This document shows positions 1 through 13,403 of a stretch of 64,000 nucleotides of DNA, one piece after another (position 1 is the first letter of the stretch; every line of letters begins with the position of its first letter). Both the position numbers and the translations under genes were made by a program. The notes under the pieces were generated by a model, which made no database searches, was not told where the DNA came from, and saw nothing but the letters and a program-made list of their open reading frames with translations. The DNA comes from Rotaria socialis (lineage: Eukaryota; Rotifera; Eurotatoria; Philodinida; Philodinidae): NCBI GenBank assembly GCA_905331475.1, contig CAJNYU010002338.1, positions 397,084-461,083 of the forward strand, in the 5' to 3' direction.

Positions 1-3000
1 AAAAACCCCAATCCATTTTGAGATCCCATATAAGTTTGTATACAGAACCAATAATTGCAGCGATGATCCACAAATAAAGAAATGGATTATCCGCTTGATT
101 TGCAGCATATGTTTTAGTGGTTGCACGCCGCAATGAATTTGTAATTATGATAAAGAAGCCAGTAGCATATTTACCTGCATTAGTCAAATGTGGAAATGCT
201 TGTTTCGTGTCACGATATCGCCGTAAACATTGTGCAAAACGAAACCAAGATGGTAACATGAGAAAAATCGATTGCAAGAGAATCTCAGACCAACCTGTGC
301 AAAAAAAGCCTTGGTGAGATGCTGGGGATGTCAAATCTGTGAACCACCATGTAGAATTTGAACAATAAAAACAGAAGAATGATTCCAAATCGAAAAAAAC
401 TAATTCGAGAGAAGTGAGCTGGTCTCCTAGCCAAAAATCTGTAAAACCAACAGAATGAAAAGGAGATGAGAAAACTCGAGCTAGTTTCCTTAGGAGCCAG
501 AAGCGAGCTTCACGATAGAATATTGGTATTGGATTAAAAACAAATAGAATCATTAATGCAACAAATATAAGTGGCTGTATAAAAGGATAACAATCATAAT
601 ACGATGCTAGAATGAATCCGATGAAGCCGATAAACCAGAGAACCAGTAGAGATGTTCCAATCTCAAGAATGCGTTGATAAGTTAAATGATGACGTGGATC
701 AATTTCAAATATGAGAATATGATTAACACCAGATGATGACCAACCATAAACATTGATACCAGAAAAAATAATCTGAATAATTATTAAACATGTCGAACGA
801 TAGAGTAGAATTCCTTGGCGCCAGGCAAGTGTTTTGTTCGATTGGCTTACATTCAGCTGAGTGCCGAATGCAAACAAAGCGGGTAATAAGAGACAAATCA
901 TTCCTATAAATTAATTAACTCAATTCGTTCCGAAACAAATAAATTGTGATCCTACCAACAAACAGACCAAAACGAAACGTCACCATCGGTGAGTTTTTTT
1001 CATCTAGAGGTGGAACCCGAAGGCGCTTCATGGCTTCTACTCTGTTGCCAGATTCGAATGCATCGGTGAATATGTTTTCTATATCCCGAATAAGTTCAGC
1101 GACCTTGGTCGATGTGTGAAATGTAGCCGTGTCAACATGAATTTTTCTGTAAGAAAATAAAAACCTAGTGATCGAACTTTGTTTGACACAATATTGATTA
1201 CATCGAAAAACTATCCTTTGGAAAATATGCTTTTCTCATGTATTCATTCAAAATGGTTCTAAATAAACAGATTATATTGCTTTAACAATTGTTCCCACTG
1301 TTGTGATTGTTCTAGATCAACTTCGATTCCTTGAAATGTTCTCGTATTTTAAAAACTCGAGTTTATATAGAAAAGCTCGTTTTAATAGATTGAGAAAGGT
1401 GCGTTCATGTACTATTTGCTTTATTAATTATGTGCAAACATGTATTTTGAACACGATATGCGACAAATCAACAGTACTATTCGACGAAAAGTTCGAAGTG
1501 TACTATTGATTTCCTAGATAATTAGTGTAGTGAAAAAACAATTTCAAATAGGATATTGCTAGTAGTTGAAATTGAGTTATGAGTGAAACGAATCCAATAC
1601 AAATGTAGCTTTCTAAAGAATTTATCATTTGATTATTTTCTTATATCTATTATATTGGTAGGGTGTGATTGGACGATATTATTTTGTTATTTAAAGAAAA
1701 TTCAGTTTGCAAACAGACTATTCTATCTTGAGGGTGTTCAAAAATGAAAATTAAAACAAGTGCTACAAGGAAATAGACGATCATCTTTGTATAAGATCAA
1801 TGAAAAAATTCAGATAAAAATTAAAACACAAACTACGAAACCTTACCGCCATACACTGCCACGTTCCGTTTGAAATACTTTGTCGTGCTTTTTCAATATT
1901 TTACGAAAGCCAGTAAAATTGAGGACTTGGTAGTTTTGTAAAAGAACAAGCATTAAGTAGAACTCACTAAAAGCTGTCTTTAAATTATTTAAACTTTTGT
2001 AGTGCGTGTGTTCCGAATGCCATTCAGGCGTTCTTTTGGCTAATCGTATAGGTACTAGACTGGATAACGAAGTACGCCAAGTACGTTGAGCGATCGAGTC
2101 TTTGAGATTCTTTGGATAATTATCATTTTTCATGTTTGTATTTAATCCTCGATCAAAAACAATCGATACCCTTCGATTAGAACCAGAATGAGCGTCTGAT
2201 ACAATGTACTGCAGTTCGTCTTTGAGAGCTTCAAATCGTCGTGATGATCTAAAAAATAAGCAGTTTCAGTCTAAATTATGAAAGAATGAAGGAATCATTG
2301 AATATCCTCTATATAAAAGGATATGTACAGCCTACTTCACAGTAACTTTTAGTTCCTTGAAATGAGGCTTGCAGAGTCCTTTCAGTACACACAGAAGCTT
2401 TAAACAGTTGAACAAAAATCGATTGTAGACCGAAGTAATTACATCATTTGTTCAGTTAGTCATGAAAAAATAAAATTGTCTGTTCATTGCAGTGAACAAC
2501 TCGGATATAGTTTAATTCGATTAATCAACAATCGTACATTTTTTCTGAAGAGCTCACAAAATAATTTGTAAGGTTTGTTGTACTCGTGTTTATAGATGAT
2601 AATTTTTATTTTCTTATTTATACTTCATGCAAGAAAACAGTTGTTCGTTTTCATCAATCATACTATAGTAAAATTTATCGTGATTCATTGTAAGTAACTG
2701 TTTCCGAATGCTAAATGTGTTAATTAAATTCCTGTTTTCCGAACTGCAATGATTTTATTCAAGTTCTTTTGCTGTCATGGTGTGAATTATCAGCTTTCAA
2801 GGTGTCATGTTCTATAATTGAAGACTTTATTGATTAATCATGGTGCTCAGTTGCTAATTTGATTGACCATAATTGGAAAAGCATGAAGAGATTTTCTTTA
2901 TAAAATGATTTGCAAAATAATCTTTCATGCAAAGATACAATTTGTAGAGATTGAAATGCTGAATGAATGACAGATGGTTAAAACAAAATGAACTTACTGT

Positions 3001-4200
3001 ATAGCTTTAAAATTCAACAATGGTCAATCACGATAAAACATCATTTAGTGCGCAATATTAGTCTATTTAATTAGAATGTAAAACAGGGATGAACTACGGG
3101 CAGTCAAGATTTAACTCGAATTTTGCTATAGTTAATATAAAAAACCTGGAACCTGATTCATTCAACTTTCGAGAAATGTGAACTTACTATTTTATTTCAG
3201 ATTCCGACAGAAATCAAAAGAAAAGAACTATGATTTATCGATTGAAGAGATTTCAGCCCTTTACTTTTAATTTTTAGTCTAGAAACCAAAAGTTGTAAGT
3301 AATACAATCTTCTGAAAATTGGACTCCTTCAAGATGCCTCTAACTAAGACCAAGTTTTTCGAATAAAATCTAAAATAGAAGTTGAGTGTCGAGATTTTAC
3401 TGCATATTTCTCAAATATCGGATGGCATCACATGTTTTCTTATGAATTATTTGAGTTATTGTTGATAGGTAATTTTCGTTGCAAGCATCTCGAGCATATA
3501 TCCTTTACTACTACTGTGATGAAATTTGGAAAGTTGGCTTTCAACAAGAAAATGAACAGATATATTTTCAAAACAAGATTGCTGAAGTGGATTTTTATGC
3601 TTTTAGAGTTTGTATATCCTTTGTCTATATGTATATTTTTAGTAGCTAATAAATTAATAGCACAAGTACCATGTTTTAATAAAAGTTCATGTGCAATTTT
3701 CTCGATATTAAAGAAGATATTTTTTTAAGCCTTTCTGAGATTTTTCTATCGATATGAAAACTGATAAAGTTCGATCATGTTGGTTGCAAAAATCTAGTCT
3801 TTACAAACTTAAAATATCATTAGTCAAAAACTAACCTTAAATTTCCGTGAGAATTCTCTAAAATCTCGATACTTTTCTTTTGAAAATTGTTACTTACTCA
3901 GCAAGTTTTTCAGAAAAAAAAGTATTAATCTTTGCCGCTTCTTTCTCGCACAACTATAAGAAAATAAAAAATGAATTTGATTTTAAACACAATATGATGT
4001 ACATTCTTTATTCTCACCTGAAAGAAACTAATATCGACATCACGAAAAAACTGTGAACGCAACATATTGTTATCGTTATCCATTTTGTCAGGTGCTTCAA
4101 CCACTGCTTGTTCCAGAATTACTTTCATATATTGATATTCAATGTATTGAGAGCTCCATTCTGGCGTTATATGAACAGCTAAATGCTCGCCAAACTTCAT
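1..4200 (-). CDS. XPR1: XPR1-type phosphate exporter (SPX-EXS), 3' end outside window
   Basis: Likely plasma-membrane phosphate exporter gated through its SPX domain by inositol pyrophosphates (family knowledge). Spliced model, minus strand: exons 4018-4200, 3898-3953, 1847-2248, 956-1146 and 1-903 (open at the window edge). All junctions are GT-AG and phases close. The start [15 protein letters not shown] is the classic SPX start; the third exon carries [15 protein letters not shown], the SPX lysine cluster. The linker has [10 protein letters not shown], followed by hydrophobic segments. The last exon shows the EXS motifs [15 protein letters not shown] and [10 protein letters not shown]. About 578 residues are in view; the human protein has 696, so roughly the last 120 residues are missing on the left. 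Introns are 64, 1649, 700 and 52 bp. An acceptor-like site ends 14 nt before the ATG (4215-4216). No inactivating change is visible. Confidence 0.93.
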
Positions 4201-7200
4201 TTTTAATGTTCGTTCTAAAAGCTCAGTTCTTCGAAGCAAAGACTAACATTTGTTTGTAGATATTCACGAATATGTATAATATTAAGAGAACTTATTTCTT
4301 CATATACAGTTTAGAGTACTTTGAAAATCTAAAATCGAAATAAAATAGATCTGTAAGCAGAACAGGCGTGCAATGTAGTAACTTTGAGTACTATGCTTGT
4401 TTTTAGAAAGTCATATATTAAACTTACAGCCAGAACGAGTCCTTTTATTGGTAAAAGTTGCAAGAATAGTTTTATGATGAACTTATCGTATGTTTATCTA
4501 CAAGAATAAAAAGAATTTATTCCAATTTTACTTCTATTTAGAGGGTCGGGAAACATTATTTAATATTTAAAAAGGAGAATTAGAAGTTTCACGTTATGTA
4601 TCTCTAGAATCACTACGGAGAGATTGTTTCTACTCACATATTTGCTTGATCTATCTCTTGTTATATATTACAAGATCTAAAATTGACAAATAATTCTATT
4701 TCGTAGAATTGCTGAAGTATTGAAAGATTGGTTTCGATTCGAACAATATACGAATTTAATCACATTTTCAACAGCTGAGTATTTCTCAATACGGTATTCA
4801 ATATACTTTATTTTCGGAAAAAGAATCAAAACAAAGGTTCAAGGAAAACTTTGATTCGTAAAAGAAAAACTGTGCTTCAAAGTGGACAACACATTGCACG
4901 GAAACCATCAGAGATTTCATTATTTTTTAAGGTGAAAGAGTATACGATCTAAATTTTAAGTTTTGTAAAAATATTTGAAACATTATACTCTTTTTGTATA
5001 TAAATTGCCAAATTCTATCAATAGATCACAATGGGAACAGAGCTATAAATTACTGGAACTGTTGAGAAAAATAATGTTCTCCATAATGTAACAAGTGTAA
5101 AATTTCGATATGATAGTATTTGCTTATGGATGGCACTATATATTTCAAATTCATTGATTTGACGATGAGAGATATAATTCAACTCGTTTCAATCTGATAT
5201 TAACAATCAACAAGATGTCATTTCGGTCACCAATAACATCAAAAGGCTTATTTTATTCTCAATTAGCATATAAATGTACTTGCAAAGTGTATTAACTCAG
5301 TGAAAAGAAAATTTGCCTCTTTAGGATTTATAGTTTTTTCATTAACAAGAAGTTTGTATGTCAAAAAAGAGAAATATATACTTCTATGTACGAATGAATA
5401 AACACTGTCTGATGAATTATTTTTGATGATCACTTCAAAATAAATTTTCTTTTTTTATGAATCTACAGATATTTTAACGAGTAACTCGAATAAACTTTAT
5501 TTGCAATCAGATCAAATTCGTCCAATAATATCCTATCAAATCTTGATAATTCTAACAGAATCATCATCGAAACTAACAAACTCTGATAGAATCCAACTGT
5601 TAGATTTGTCGTCCTGCAAATCTTTCTTGAGATGAAGAAATCCAATTCAATAGTTAAAATGAATCGAAAATTAACACTTCAAGCAATTTTTCTAATACAA
5701 ATTGAACATACGAAAATGTTGCATAGCACCATATTAGCCATCTTATAATTAAAAGGATCACAAAATTCCTAATCTGTGATGCGAGTGATAGCCGTGTTTT
5801 CAATTGATTTCTGATCGTTATGTATTCTTAGTATATTTATCATGTTACCGTCATCGATAAGATATTAGGGACAGAAGAAAGAGAGCGGTTGGCATTCTGA
5901 TACTAGATCTGAGAGTTTCGGCGCAAGATGTTATATTTTAAAAGTTATTGATAGAGATCAGTATAAGAAGAAAATGTATCTGTTCTTTTAGATATTTTCT
6001 TGATTGAACGAAGCATGCATAAATTTGCACATTAATCACACTTCCGTCCTATTTTCAAGGATATGCGAGAGAACATGCTGCTACAATTAACAGTTACTGA
6101 AAACTTTATGCATGTAAACGCAGAGCGCCGCTTTCTCTCTCTATTCTTAAAAGTAACTTAGTTTCATCATATGCGCGCGTGTGTTAGTTTGAGCTGTAGC
6201 TGAATAGGATTTCTACACTCAAACATTCGACCGTACTCTACTATATTTACATTCATCGATAACTAAAAATTTCTTTGAAACATAGCACACAAATAAAATT
6301 TTACGCTTTAATTTTTCGATATTATATACAAAATTATTCGATTGGTATTTTCAAAATCTCTTTGCGTTCTTGAACTGACTGTTTTAGTAGAAGAATACGC
6401 GTTCAATTCTCTGCAAATAAATTACTAAACACTTTGTTGTAGAATCTTAACTTGCAGCATACCATATGAAATTATGGCAAGCACCAAAATGAAAGAAAAA
6501 TGAAATGTATTATCTCAAATTCAACTATATTCTTTTAGAATGATTTGTCAAACATCAAGATATAATTCTAACACATTTTCATCTTAGCGCGTTAAAAAAT
6601 AATCATGTTTCTGTTTTAATCTTAGAAATCTAACTGTCACAAATTCATTTTTTTAGTAAAATAAAGAGAAAAATGGTTTAAATTTAAATAGACTTTGTTT
6701 TGTTTATCGGAAGCGTTAACTTATTGACAGAAAGAATCGTTATTTCTTTTTTTTAAATTGACAACAAATATTGGCAAAAATTTTCAAAGGTTCAAGGGCA
6801 AGTGATATCTTTTAAACTAAAAAATGGCGCTATACTTATTTAATACTTACAAAATGACTACTCACAACCATCTCTTTCACAAATTTCTAGGAAATAACTT
6901 TCGAAAACCCTGTCTATCAATTTATCTTCGTTTATTTCATTTTGGCCCTTATCATAATTTCGAGTGGTATGCTGCAAATATGGATTCTATAACACAGCGT
7001 TGCATATTCTAGTGAAAGCAGCTCCATAATCATGTTTGAGAAACAGGATATTTCTCTTGTACGTCGTCCAATATAATTCTAAATTTCAATGCTATCGGGT
7101 TCACTTGTTTCAGTTAACAAAATCAATCAATAGAGAAATCTTAATAAATTGATTTAATATTTTCAACGAAAAATATCCGAATCTCGAACAGTGCTACTTC

Positions 7201-9760
7201 AATTTTAAATGGATAATACCAAGTTACAAAGAACAGTAAAAAAGAACAGGATATTGTATCTAATAAGCTTATTGGCAACAATAAAAATGCAATAGCTTGT
7301 ATTCAATTTCGCTTGAAAGATATGGTGATGCTGAGAACAGTTGTCGTTACCCAAAATGTTGAGTAAAGGCCAAAAGGTTATTTTTAATTATATTCTTGAT
7401 CTCATTTTGAATACTGCTGCCAATGAGGCGCTCATTTTATTCTCTATACAAAGTTGAACATATTTCAACAAAGGTTCAAACTCATTATTCTTGTGATGAT
7501 GGGAATTTGAGAATGAATACTTCACATCTATTTCGGAAATCTATGGAGTAAACTTTTAAAATTATTTTATGCTCACAGGTAATAGTGATAAAGAACATAT
7601 CTTACAAATAACAGAGACGATTCTATACGCGAAAAAAAACAATTTTCGGTTGCTTTGTCATCAGATGAACATGAGATTGTTAACATGAATATGAAACTGA
7701 TATTTTCCTTCCGAAAGGATAGTGAGATTGATCATACACTAAGATCAAATTCATCCAATATGTATTTCAGCTCGTTATTGAAATTTGAGAACGTTATATA
7801 AGTTCATCTTTCAATTGGTATGTGAGGATGATCCACTATTAACTATATGAGAATTAATTAGTATATGTGCATACAATTTCGAAAAGCTACTACAACCGAA
7901 AGAATGATTCAATTGCCAATTTTGTATAACGCATGATATCTTTGCAAACCTTACAATATTACAATAAGCTTGAAGACAAATCATATTGATAACCGATTTC
8001 GAATATAAAAAAACAGAGTAACACTAAATGATCCATTCGACTCTTGGGATAATGCTAATGGGTCCCGTCAATTTATGAACACCTTCTATTGAAAACTATG
8101 TAGTATATGAATTTAAAATTCTAATCATATTGATTCGCAAAAGAAACAAAGAAAAATGGTTCACAATCCAAATACAGCTTCGGTATGAAATAAGAGAAAA
8201 AAATAAAATCATGCATCTAATCCTGACAAGTTTTCTTACCAACTTTATCGACGTGTACAGTAGAATAGTGTTCCACATAAAGGACTGAATTATATAGCAT
8301 TGAAAATTTTCTCTATGCATCAAAAACTGAAATGATAGATACATAATGCCAAACGTTGTCCAATCTTGCAGAACAAGGTTACTTCAAAACCAACGCTCTT
8401 TTTTTTTATATTGTTTCAGTAAAGAGAAATCATGATCATAAAACCCATAATCAATTCTGTAACTATCAGTACACATCTGCATTCTAACACAAAATCATTA
8501 TGACATTTTACACTAACATACCTGTACTGTAGTGTGTCGTCGTTTTTAGTAGCTATTTTATACTAGGATATCTTAAATGTCATAAATAGAACTTATTCAA
8601 AGATTTTTATTCGTTCCTAAGTATCTACAAAACAACAATGTAAAATGCTATTAAAATTCTTAGATGAGAATAAGCTTGCTACAACAGTCTATCGAGCATC
8701 ATAATAAAAAAATATCCTTTCTCAAATTCACCTTTGATAAAGGAGTTGTAAATAGGTTTCGAGTTTTCTTGTAAAAATATGTCAAAAAACCACTGACGTC
8801 CAATAGCGTTTCGCTCTGCGTTTTGATGCTACACATATTCATAATTTAAAGTGTAACATTGTGAAGAGTTAAAGTTTTAGATAATATTATGAATGATTCA
8901 ACTGGTAGGTGTGCGATAATTTTAAAATCATACTAGATCATCAGAATAAAGGTTTAATGCAATTGAACCCTAGCACTTAAGAGATTGATTTTGAGATGAA
9001 CGAGAAACAGGAGAATGTGTCAACAATAGATAAGTGCAGATTACAATTGAAATATGTTAGTACAAAAAGAAATATAGATAAGAAATCTACCACGTTATAC
9101 GTTCTCATATATGCACAACAAGAAAAGGGAGAGGGATCATAAATGATGACTAATATAATCACAGAAAAATCACGCCATCTCTGAGAACGTCACTATTTGC
9201 TCGTTACTTAAGTTTACTTACTTTGATACCCGTAAATAACTGTAAAGTTAATTTTCCTATAGTATTCGAAATTTTGGAAATTCGCTGCCTGTTAGTTTGA
9301 ACAATGTACTCAATAGATCGAATAAGTAATATCCTTGTCTATATTTATAAGAGACTAATTGATGTTAAATCAGAGTATGAAATGATTGGCGTTGGTCAGA
9401 TTACCAAGAATGAACATCAGCTTCATTTTACAAATGCTTTATTCATCTCATCTCATCGACAATATAATGACACTATTCGCGATTGTGTCTCAATGCTGAC
9501 TATAATATTGGCACACAATAGAAAATAAATACATATTTTTGATTTAAATTTTATTGCAAGATATGAAGAATACATGATCAAACAAGATGACCTCCTTCTT
9601 ATATAAATAAGATATGATACGACAGTCTAGATGAAAATTTCGTATTCGAAAGTTAATGTTAAAAGTGAGTCAATGCGAATTGTTTATATTGCAATAAGCT
9701 GCTCAATTCATAATTCAAGTCATCAGAGAAAAATCATCATAATGAATTTCACAAAACCCA
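4201..9760. other. Gene-poor intergenic DNA
   Basis: About 5.5 kb of AT-rich DNA upstream of the XPR1-like gene. Open frames are short (under about 85 codons) and show no family motif, no exon chain with consistent phases, and no codon bias like the neighbouring genes. I see no tRNA, rRNA or clear transposon ends here. The part next to 4201 presumably holds the XPR1 promoter, but no core element can be picked out with confidence. Confidence 0.55.
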
Positions 9761-9834
9761 ACCCGTGTAACTCAGCGGCTAGAGCACTGGTCTAGTAAAT
9801 CAGGGGTCGATAGTTCAATTTTCTCCTCGAACAG
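9761..9834 (+). pseudogene. tRNA-Thr(AGT)-like relic or tRNA-derived SINE head
   Basis: The segment keeps a D-arm (TAACTCAGCGGCTAGAGC, box A-like), an anticodon stem CTGGT/ATCAG around the loop CTAGTAA (anticodon AGT, threonine), the variable bases GGGTC and a T-loop-like TTCAATT. The acceptor stem pairs at only about 3 of 7 positions, the T stem has a mismatch and a wobble, and the D stem has a mismatch, so a working tRNA is unlikely. It may be a dead tRNA copy or the 5' end of a tRNA-derived SINE; no A-rich tail or target duplication was recognised. Confidence 0.6.
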
Positions 9835-10956
9835 AGAAAGATAATCTTTAGGATTTTGTTTCGTTTTTATACAGAGATGAACTGACGGTAACTGCATTTA
9901 AAAAATATTTTCTTAATTCATTCAAATCGAAAGCGATTCGTTGATCATATATAAATTGTCATGTACAGTGACAAATACTTTTTGTCTATGTAGTCGTTCT
10001 AGTATCATTAGCAGTTTTTCTGTTATTTTTTTATGGATATAAAATTTATATGAAATAATGTTGAATAATCCTGTACATCGAAGTGGCAACATCTGTTGTT
10101 AGTTTTGACCGTTGCCTTGAAATATGTATCGACAACGAGCGTACTCACTTTAAACATACGTTGATTCAACGTCTTTTAAAATATGATTCAATGTAGTAAA
10201 TTATAATTGGAACAAACGTATGGCTCTTAGTATTCGTTATTACTCGATATAGTCAATTGTAAACAGAAAATGTCTCATGATGTAAAAACGACGTTCATTC
10301 AAAAGTAAATATTCAGACAAATACAAACGTCATTTTATGTACAAAGATCTTTGTTTTCTATATTTTCAAAAAAGAAGTTTTTGTGCCTAAATAACGAGTT
10401 TGACATCAATGAGCTTCTCAAAATTACTTTTTACGAAAATGAAAATCATTTTGTTCAGCGTAAATTATGTATACAATAATTGTTTTCTTTCAGTTTGCAT
10501 ATTGCTTATAGTATTTTCTTGCCCTCGGTAGATTTCACTCGTAGTTCAAAAACAACATTTTCAGGAACATAGTAAGATATGTTTGCTTTTTAAATTTCTT
10601 AAGAAATTTAATCTTTTTTAAGGCTAAAATTCTATTTTTCGTAGCAATGCTAATGAATCCACAGTCATCCTCCGCTTGAAAATAGTTAGAGAAATCGATC
10701 GTTTCACTATAGTGTTTCCATTTAATACAGCCTATCAGTGATAAATGAAATAAAATAAAATAAAATAATAGTTTTGCATTAGAAAATGCAGAAATCGGCG
10801 TTCAAACAGATCAATATTCAAACGTCATCAGTATATGATAACAAACATCTTTTTATTGCAGAAAACTCGCTGACATACGATTTCTTAGGAGCGACAATTG
10901 CCATTGATCGAATTTCGATACTGTTCTTTCAAGATATCTGAAACAGAAAAAAATAT
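9835..10956. other. Intergenic DNA with a short AAAAT microsatellite
   Basis: AT-rich spacer downstream of the methyltransferase gene. A pentanucleotide run (AAAAT, about four units) lies near 10748-10769. No coding exon or RNA gene was recognised. Confidence 0.5.
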
Positions 10957-11748
10957 CTATTGTGAATGTAACAAAACTGATTCATCAGAATCAAGATCTA
11001 TATTAAACAGATACTGGTCATCATTTTCAACAACATAATTCATCGTTATTTGTGTTAGACTTTCTTTTTTATTTATCCAATGCCATTTTGTCGATCTTCC
11101 TTCTTCTAATAATCTGTCTTCTTCATTCATCTGTTCACCTTTTGTCATAACATAAACAAAATATTCTACTGATTCATTTCCATCTGAAATGGAATGTACT
11201 TGAATCGACCATTGATATTTTTGTTTTGCTAAAAATGGTCGTCGAAAATGAGGCTGCTGAAATGAAACTGAAATAAATCGACCACAATTAGATTGTAGAC
11301 ATTTACTAATTTGCATTAGTATCAAATCAATTTTTTCTTTTAATTCTTCTGTTGGATTCCACAGATGATGTTCATGTCCAACAAAAAATACATCCAATGT
11401 ACCTTTTTCAATAATTGTATCAAAATAATCTGTACGTAAAGGCATTGTTCGAATATCTAATGCAAACCAATCAATTACAAATAAATCATTTTCTTTTATC
11501 GATCGACGTTTATCAAGAATACCAAATGAATAATCAGCATTCAAAATCAAATGGCAATAGTGGCGCTTATACATTTCTTCAGCCAGTGATGATGAACCAC
11601 AACCAAGATGAAGTAAAATATACGAAGGTGAAGATTTTAAATAAAGATCTAATATAGGATATAATCGAGAACAATCACCAAACCATTCAAATGAATCTTC
11701 TGTTAAAAATCGTTTATTCCAATATGACTGTTTTGATAAATCCTCCAT
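10957..11748 (-). CDS. EEF1AKMT4: EEF1AKMT4-like lysine methyltransferase
   Basis: Seven-beta-strand, SAM-dependent methyltransferase resembling the family that methylates a lysine of translation elongation factor eEF1A in the cytosol. Single 263-residue open frame, similar in length to the human enzyme (about 255). The start YWNKRFL...FEWFGD is the usual N-terminal signature; SAM motif I is LHLGCGSSSL (about 46-55); IIEKGTLDVF (about 111-120) and GRFISVSFQQPHFR follow, then YQWSIQVHSI and VYVMTKG, all lined up with the family. The ATG is preceded directly by cttttag (AG at 11749-11750), a splice-acceptor-like site, so the mRNA may be trans-spliced or have an upstream exon. Another acceptor-like stretch lies just past the stop (ending near 10940), leaving open a short alternative C-terminus. 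Assignment to this member, rather than another METTL13-related enzyme, rests on motif order only. Confidence 0.85.
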   Translation of the reverse strand: MEDLSKQSYWNKRFLTEDSFEWFGDCSRLYPILDLYLKSSPSYILLHLGCGSSSLAEEMYKRHYCHLILNADYSFGILDKRRSIKENDLFVIDWFALDIRTMPLRTDYFDTIIEKGTLDVFFVGHEHHLWNPTEELKEKIDLILMQISKCLQSNCGRFISVSFQQPHFRRPFLAKQKYQWSIQVHSISDGNESVEYFVYVMTKGEQMNEEDRLLEEGRSTKWHWINKKESLTQITMNYVVENDDQYLFNIDLDSDESVLLHSQ

Positions 11749-12049
11749 CTAAAAGAAAGCAAAAGATTTATTTATTTTTTTATATATTTTAAAGAAAAAC
11801 AAAATTAACAAACATCAACAATTTAAAAAGCTTCGGATGGAACAATACGGCTATATACTCTTCCTGAATGAAAAGTCGGTAGTATTTTCCAGTTATAAAA
11901 TAAACAAAGAAAACTCAAACGTATATATGAAGAAAACAATTTAGATATCAATCAAAGGTACACGTATTTTACCACAAAATGATACTAACAATTTATCAGT
12001 TGATAGAAAATTCATATCAATAAGCCACAAAATATAAACCAATATGATC

Positions 12050-12970
12050 AAATAAAAGTAGTACTATCTTTAAATCCACTATCTTCAAGAGAAAATAATA
12101 TGGCAAGCCCAATAAGAAGGATGGATCCTCCAACATTACAAGCTTTTGAGTACTCATTCGTATAGTCTTCTAAAACATTATGAATATGAACAAAAATGAT
12201 GATAACACTAAGCAATGTACCAATATAACGGAATATTGAAATCTAATTTAAATAAATACACAAATAAATCTAAAAACATTTAGCTTTTGTTCTTACTTAA
12301 ATGTCATAGGTATTATTTGCACCAGCTGTTAATTGTAGTATATATAGAACAAAGGTTAATGCTGTATATTAGAAAAAACTCCATCTATTCATAGCATATG
12401 GATGTTGATAGAAATAGTAGCCAAATGAGGTACGATGATAGATAGAAATAAATGATCCACATAGCCTATGAACATATTTTAATATGAAGTAGTATGGATT
12501 TTTCAATTTAATTACTTGCCAAATGAAGCTCAGATATCAAATACAAGAAATACTTGTAGATGATGCAGTTAAGTCTGTCGGATATTGATTAAGAGAGGGC
12601 ACATTAATATAAATCTTATTGCCTGTTTATGTAAAAACTAGAATATGTTTTCAGTTAAATAGATCCAAACAAATAATACTAACTTGAAGTATAGAAGAAA
12701 TCTATTGAAAAACGTTGATAAACAACCGCTACAAAGCATATAGTTGATGTGATCATATACATAATATGACCTCAATCGTGTCGATAAATATTACTAGATG
12801 GCCTTTGAACATTTTACACAGAAGCTACTTCCATTAGAATAAAATTTGCTCTTAAAGATAAATCGACACACTGAAAAATCGTCTGACTCATTGCTTGGTC
12901 ATCATAATCATAACCAATAGGATAGAGGAACCCCGTGATGTCAGCGCTTTCTATTTCTTCTGTCTAATTT
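12050..12970 (-). pseudogene. Decayed multi-pass membrane protein gene
   Basis: Read on the minus strand, several stretches look like exons of a membrane protein: an acidic stretch at about 12966-12817 (TEEIESADITGFLYP), a hydrophobic one near 12775-12684 (MITSTICFVAVVYQRF), one near 12610-12510 (INVPSLNQYPTDLTASS), one at about 12470-12300 (FVLYILQLTAGANNTYD) and one at about 12242-12050 (ISIFRYIGTLLSVIIIFVHI, then SILLIGLAILFSLE). Plausible GT-AG boundaries remain between some of them. In-frame stops interrupt at least four places (after ASV, after SCI, after WSFF and after STTFI), so this looks like a pseudogene. The family was not recognised; a Frag1/DRAM-type or other multi-pass protein is possible. 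Confidence 0.5.
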
Positions 12971-13403
12971 TTTGATGAACATGAAAGAAAAGAAAAAGAT
13001 TTGATTCCACAAAACAGTAATACCCGAAATTGAGAACTTAAAACGATTTCAGCTGTGTTAATGACTTGACTCATTACTAGCGATTATTTCTTTTTTTTGT
13101 CGAATGAAAACACTAACACAACAAATATTATCTCTATTTAGTCTTTGAAAAGTTGATTACATGAAAGAGGATGTTGGTGTGGGTGAGGGGTATATATGTA
13201 TCCATATGGAGCATATATCGGAAAGTTAAATTAAAACTAAATCTATGCCTAGATTTAGTATTAGTTTAACTTGTTCTTTTCTCTATTTATATTCGAACTC
13301 AAAATTAAGCTGCTATTCATTTAATGCCATTCTCCACAATTTGATGATGAGCATTGTCAGCGCGGACGACCGACAGCGCATTTATACAATGGACTTTATC
13401 GAA

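Noticed and set aside
3432..3728. 98-codon plus-strand frame
   Set aside because: Lies within the long second intron of the XPR1-like gene, is Phe/Ile-rich by base composition, and has no motif.
9761..9834. Functional tRNA-Thr gene
   Set aside because: Only about 3 of 7 acceptor pairs form, and the T and D stems contain mismatches; kept as a relic instead.
10925..10956. Extra C-terminal exon of the methyltransferase
   Set aside because: An acceptor-like TTTCAG exists after the stop, but the implied intron would be only about 35-42 bp and the donor is weak; noted as an alternative only.
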